From the NCBI GenBank assembly GCA_036522615.1, contig DATDFN010000220.1, positions 1-23,999 of the forward strand: a DNA stretch of 23,999 nucleotides, written 5' to 3'. Source of the stretch: JAJPJQ01 sp036522615 (lineage in GTDB: Bacteria; Desulfobacterota; Binatia; UBA9968). The position numbers and the translations under genes are program-made. Below are positions 23,997 through 23,999 of this stretch, one piece after another. How positions within the stretch are numbered: the first letter of the stretch is position 1; every line of letters begins with the position of its first letter. The notes under the pieces were generated by a model. It ran no database searches. It saw only the letters and a program-made list of their open reading frames with translations, and had not been told where the DNA came from.

Positions 23997-23999
23997 GCA

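Noticed and set aside
1..23999. Defence system, prophage, integron or toxin-antitoxin
   Set aside because: No integrase, transposase, nuclease-helicase set, attachment repeat or small paired genes; all identifiable genes are metabolic, transport or envelope genes.

Overview
This window is a high-GC, densely packed bacterial chromosome segment. Every gene resembles a free-living, aerobic, metabolically versatile bacterium. A caa3-type cytochrome oxidase, a coenzyme-F420-type oxidoreductase, several ABC substrate-binding proteins and VOC/LLM enzymes occur together. This mix suits uncultured soil or subsurface lineages such as Binatota, Rokubacteria, Tectomicrobia or 'deltaproteobacterial' MAGs. 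That placement is inference only, because no rRNA or other phylogenetic marker is present. I see no tRNA, rRNA, CRISPR array, IS element or phage gene, and no gene-free gap longer than 300 bases. The largest gap is the last 243 bases.

Layout. Bases 1-1996 (+) hold the 3' end of an A2-type heme-copper oxidase operon: subunit I (cut by the window edge), III and IV, all overlapping. An LLM/F420-type dehydrogenase (minus, 3085-2054) converges on it. A divergent sigma70-like promoter near 3207-3235 starts a plus-strand unit of a VOC enzyme, an ABC ATPase, a solute-binding protein, a fused two-domain permease and an MFS exporter (3272-9351). A minus-strand operon then runs from 13718 to 9317: argJ, an adenosine-deaminase-family gene, a HAD-GNAT fusion, a second GNAT and a P-loop kinase-like gene. 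Its genes are separated by 12 bases or less, or overlap. A strong hairpin terminator (13772-13806) separates it from a minus-strand aldehyde dehydrogenase and enoyl-CoA hydratase. Those two genes flank an A-rich repeat with a perfect 14-bp inverted repeat.

From 16345 (+) comes an M48 lipoprotein protease. It overlaps by 14 bases a gene for a bacterial ionotropic-glutamate-receptor-like channel. A minus-strand VOC protein follows, and then a plus-strand run of a polysaccharide-deacetylase-fold enzyme, an unrecognised 385-aa protein, a phenylacetate-CoA-ligase-like adenylating enzyme and an NMT1/SsuA-like binding protein. The last nine or so bases look like a ribosome binding site for a gene just beyond the window.

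Most worth a second look: (i) the ligand-gated channel, whose pore aligns without gaps to the animal iGluR pore rather than to the K+-channel GYG filter of GluR0; (ii) the unknown 385-aa protein nine bases ahead of a divergent adenylate-forming enzyme; (iii) the HAD-GNAT fusion next to a second GNAT; and (iv) a deacetylase-fold enzyme with Glu where the first metal-binding His is expected.
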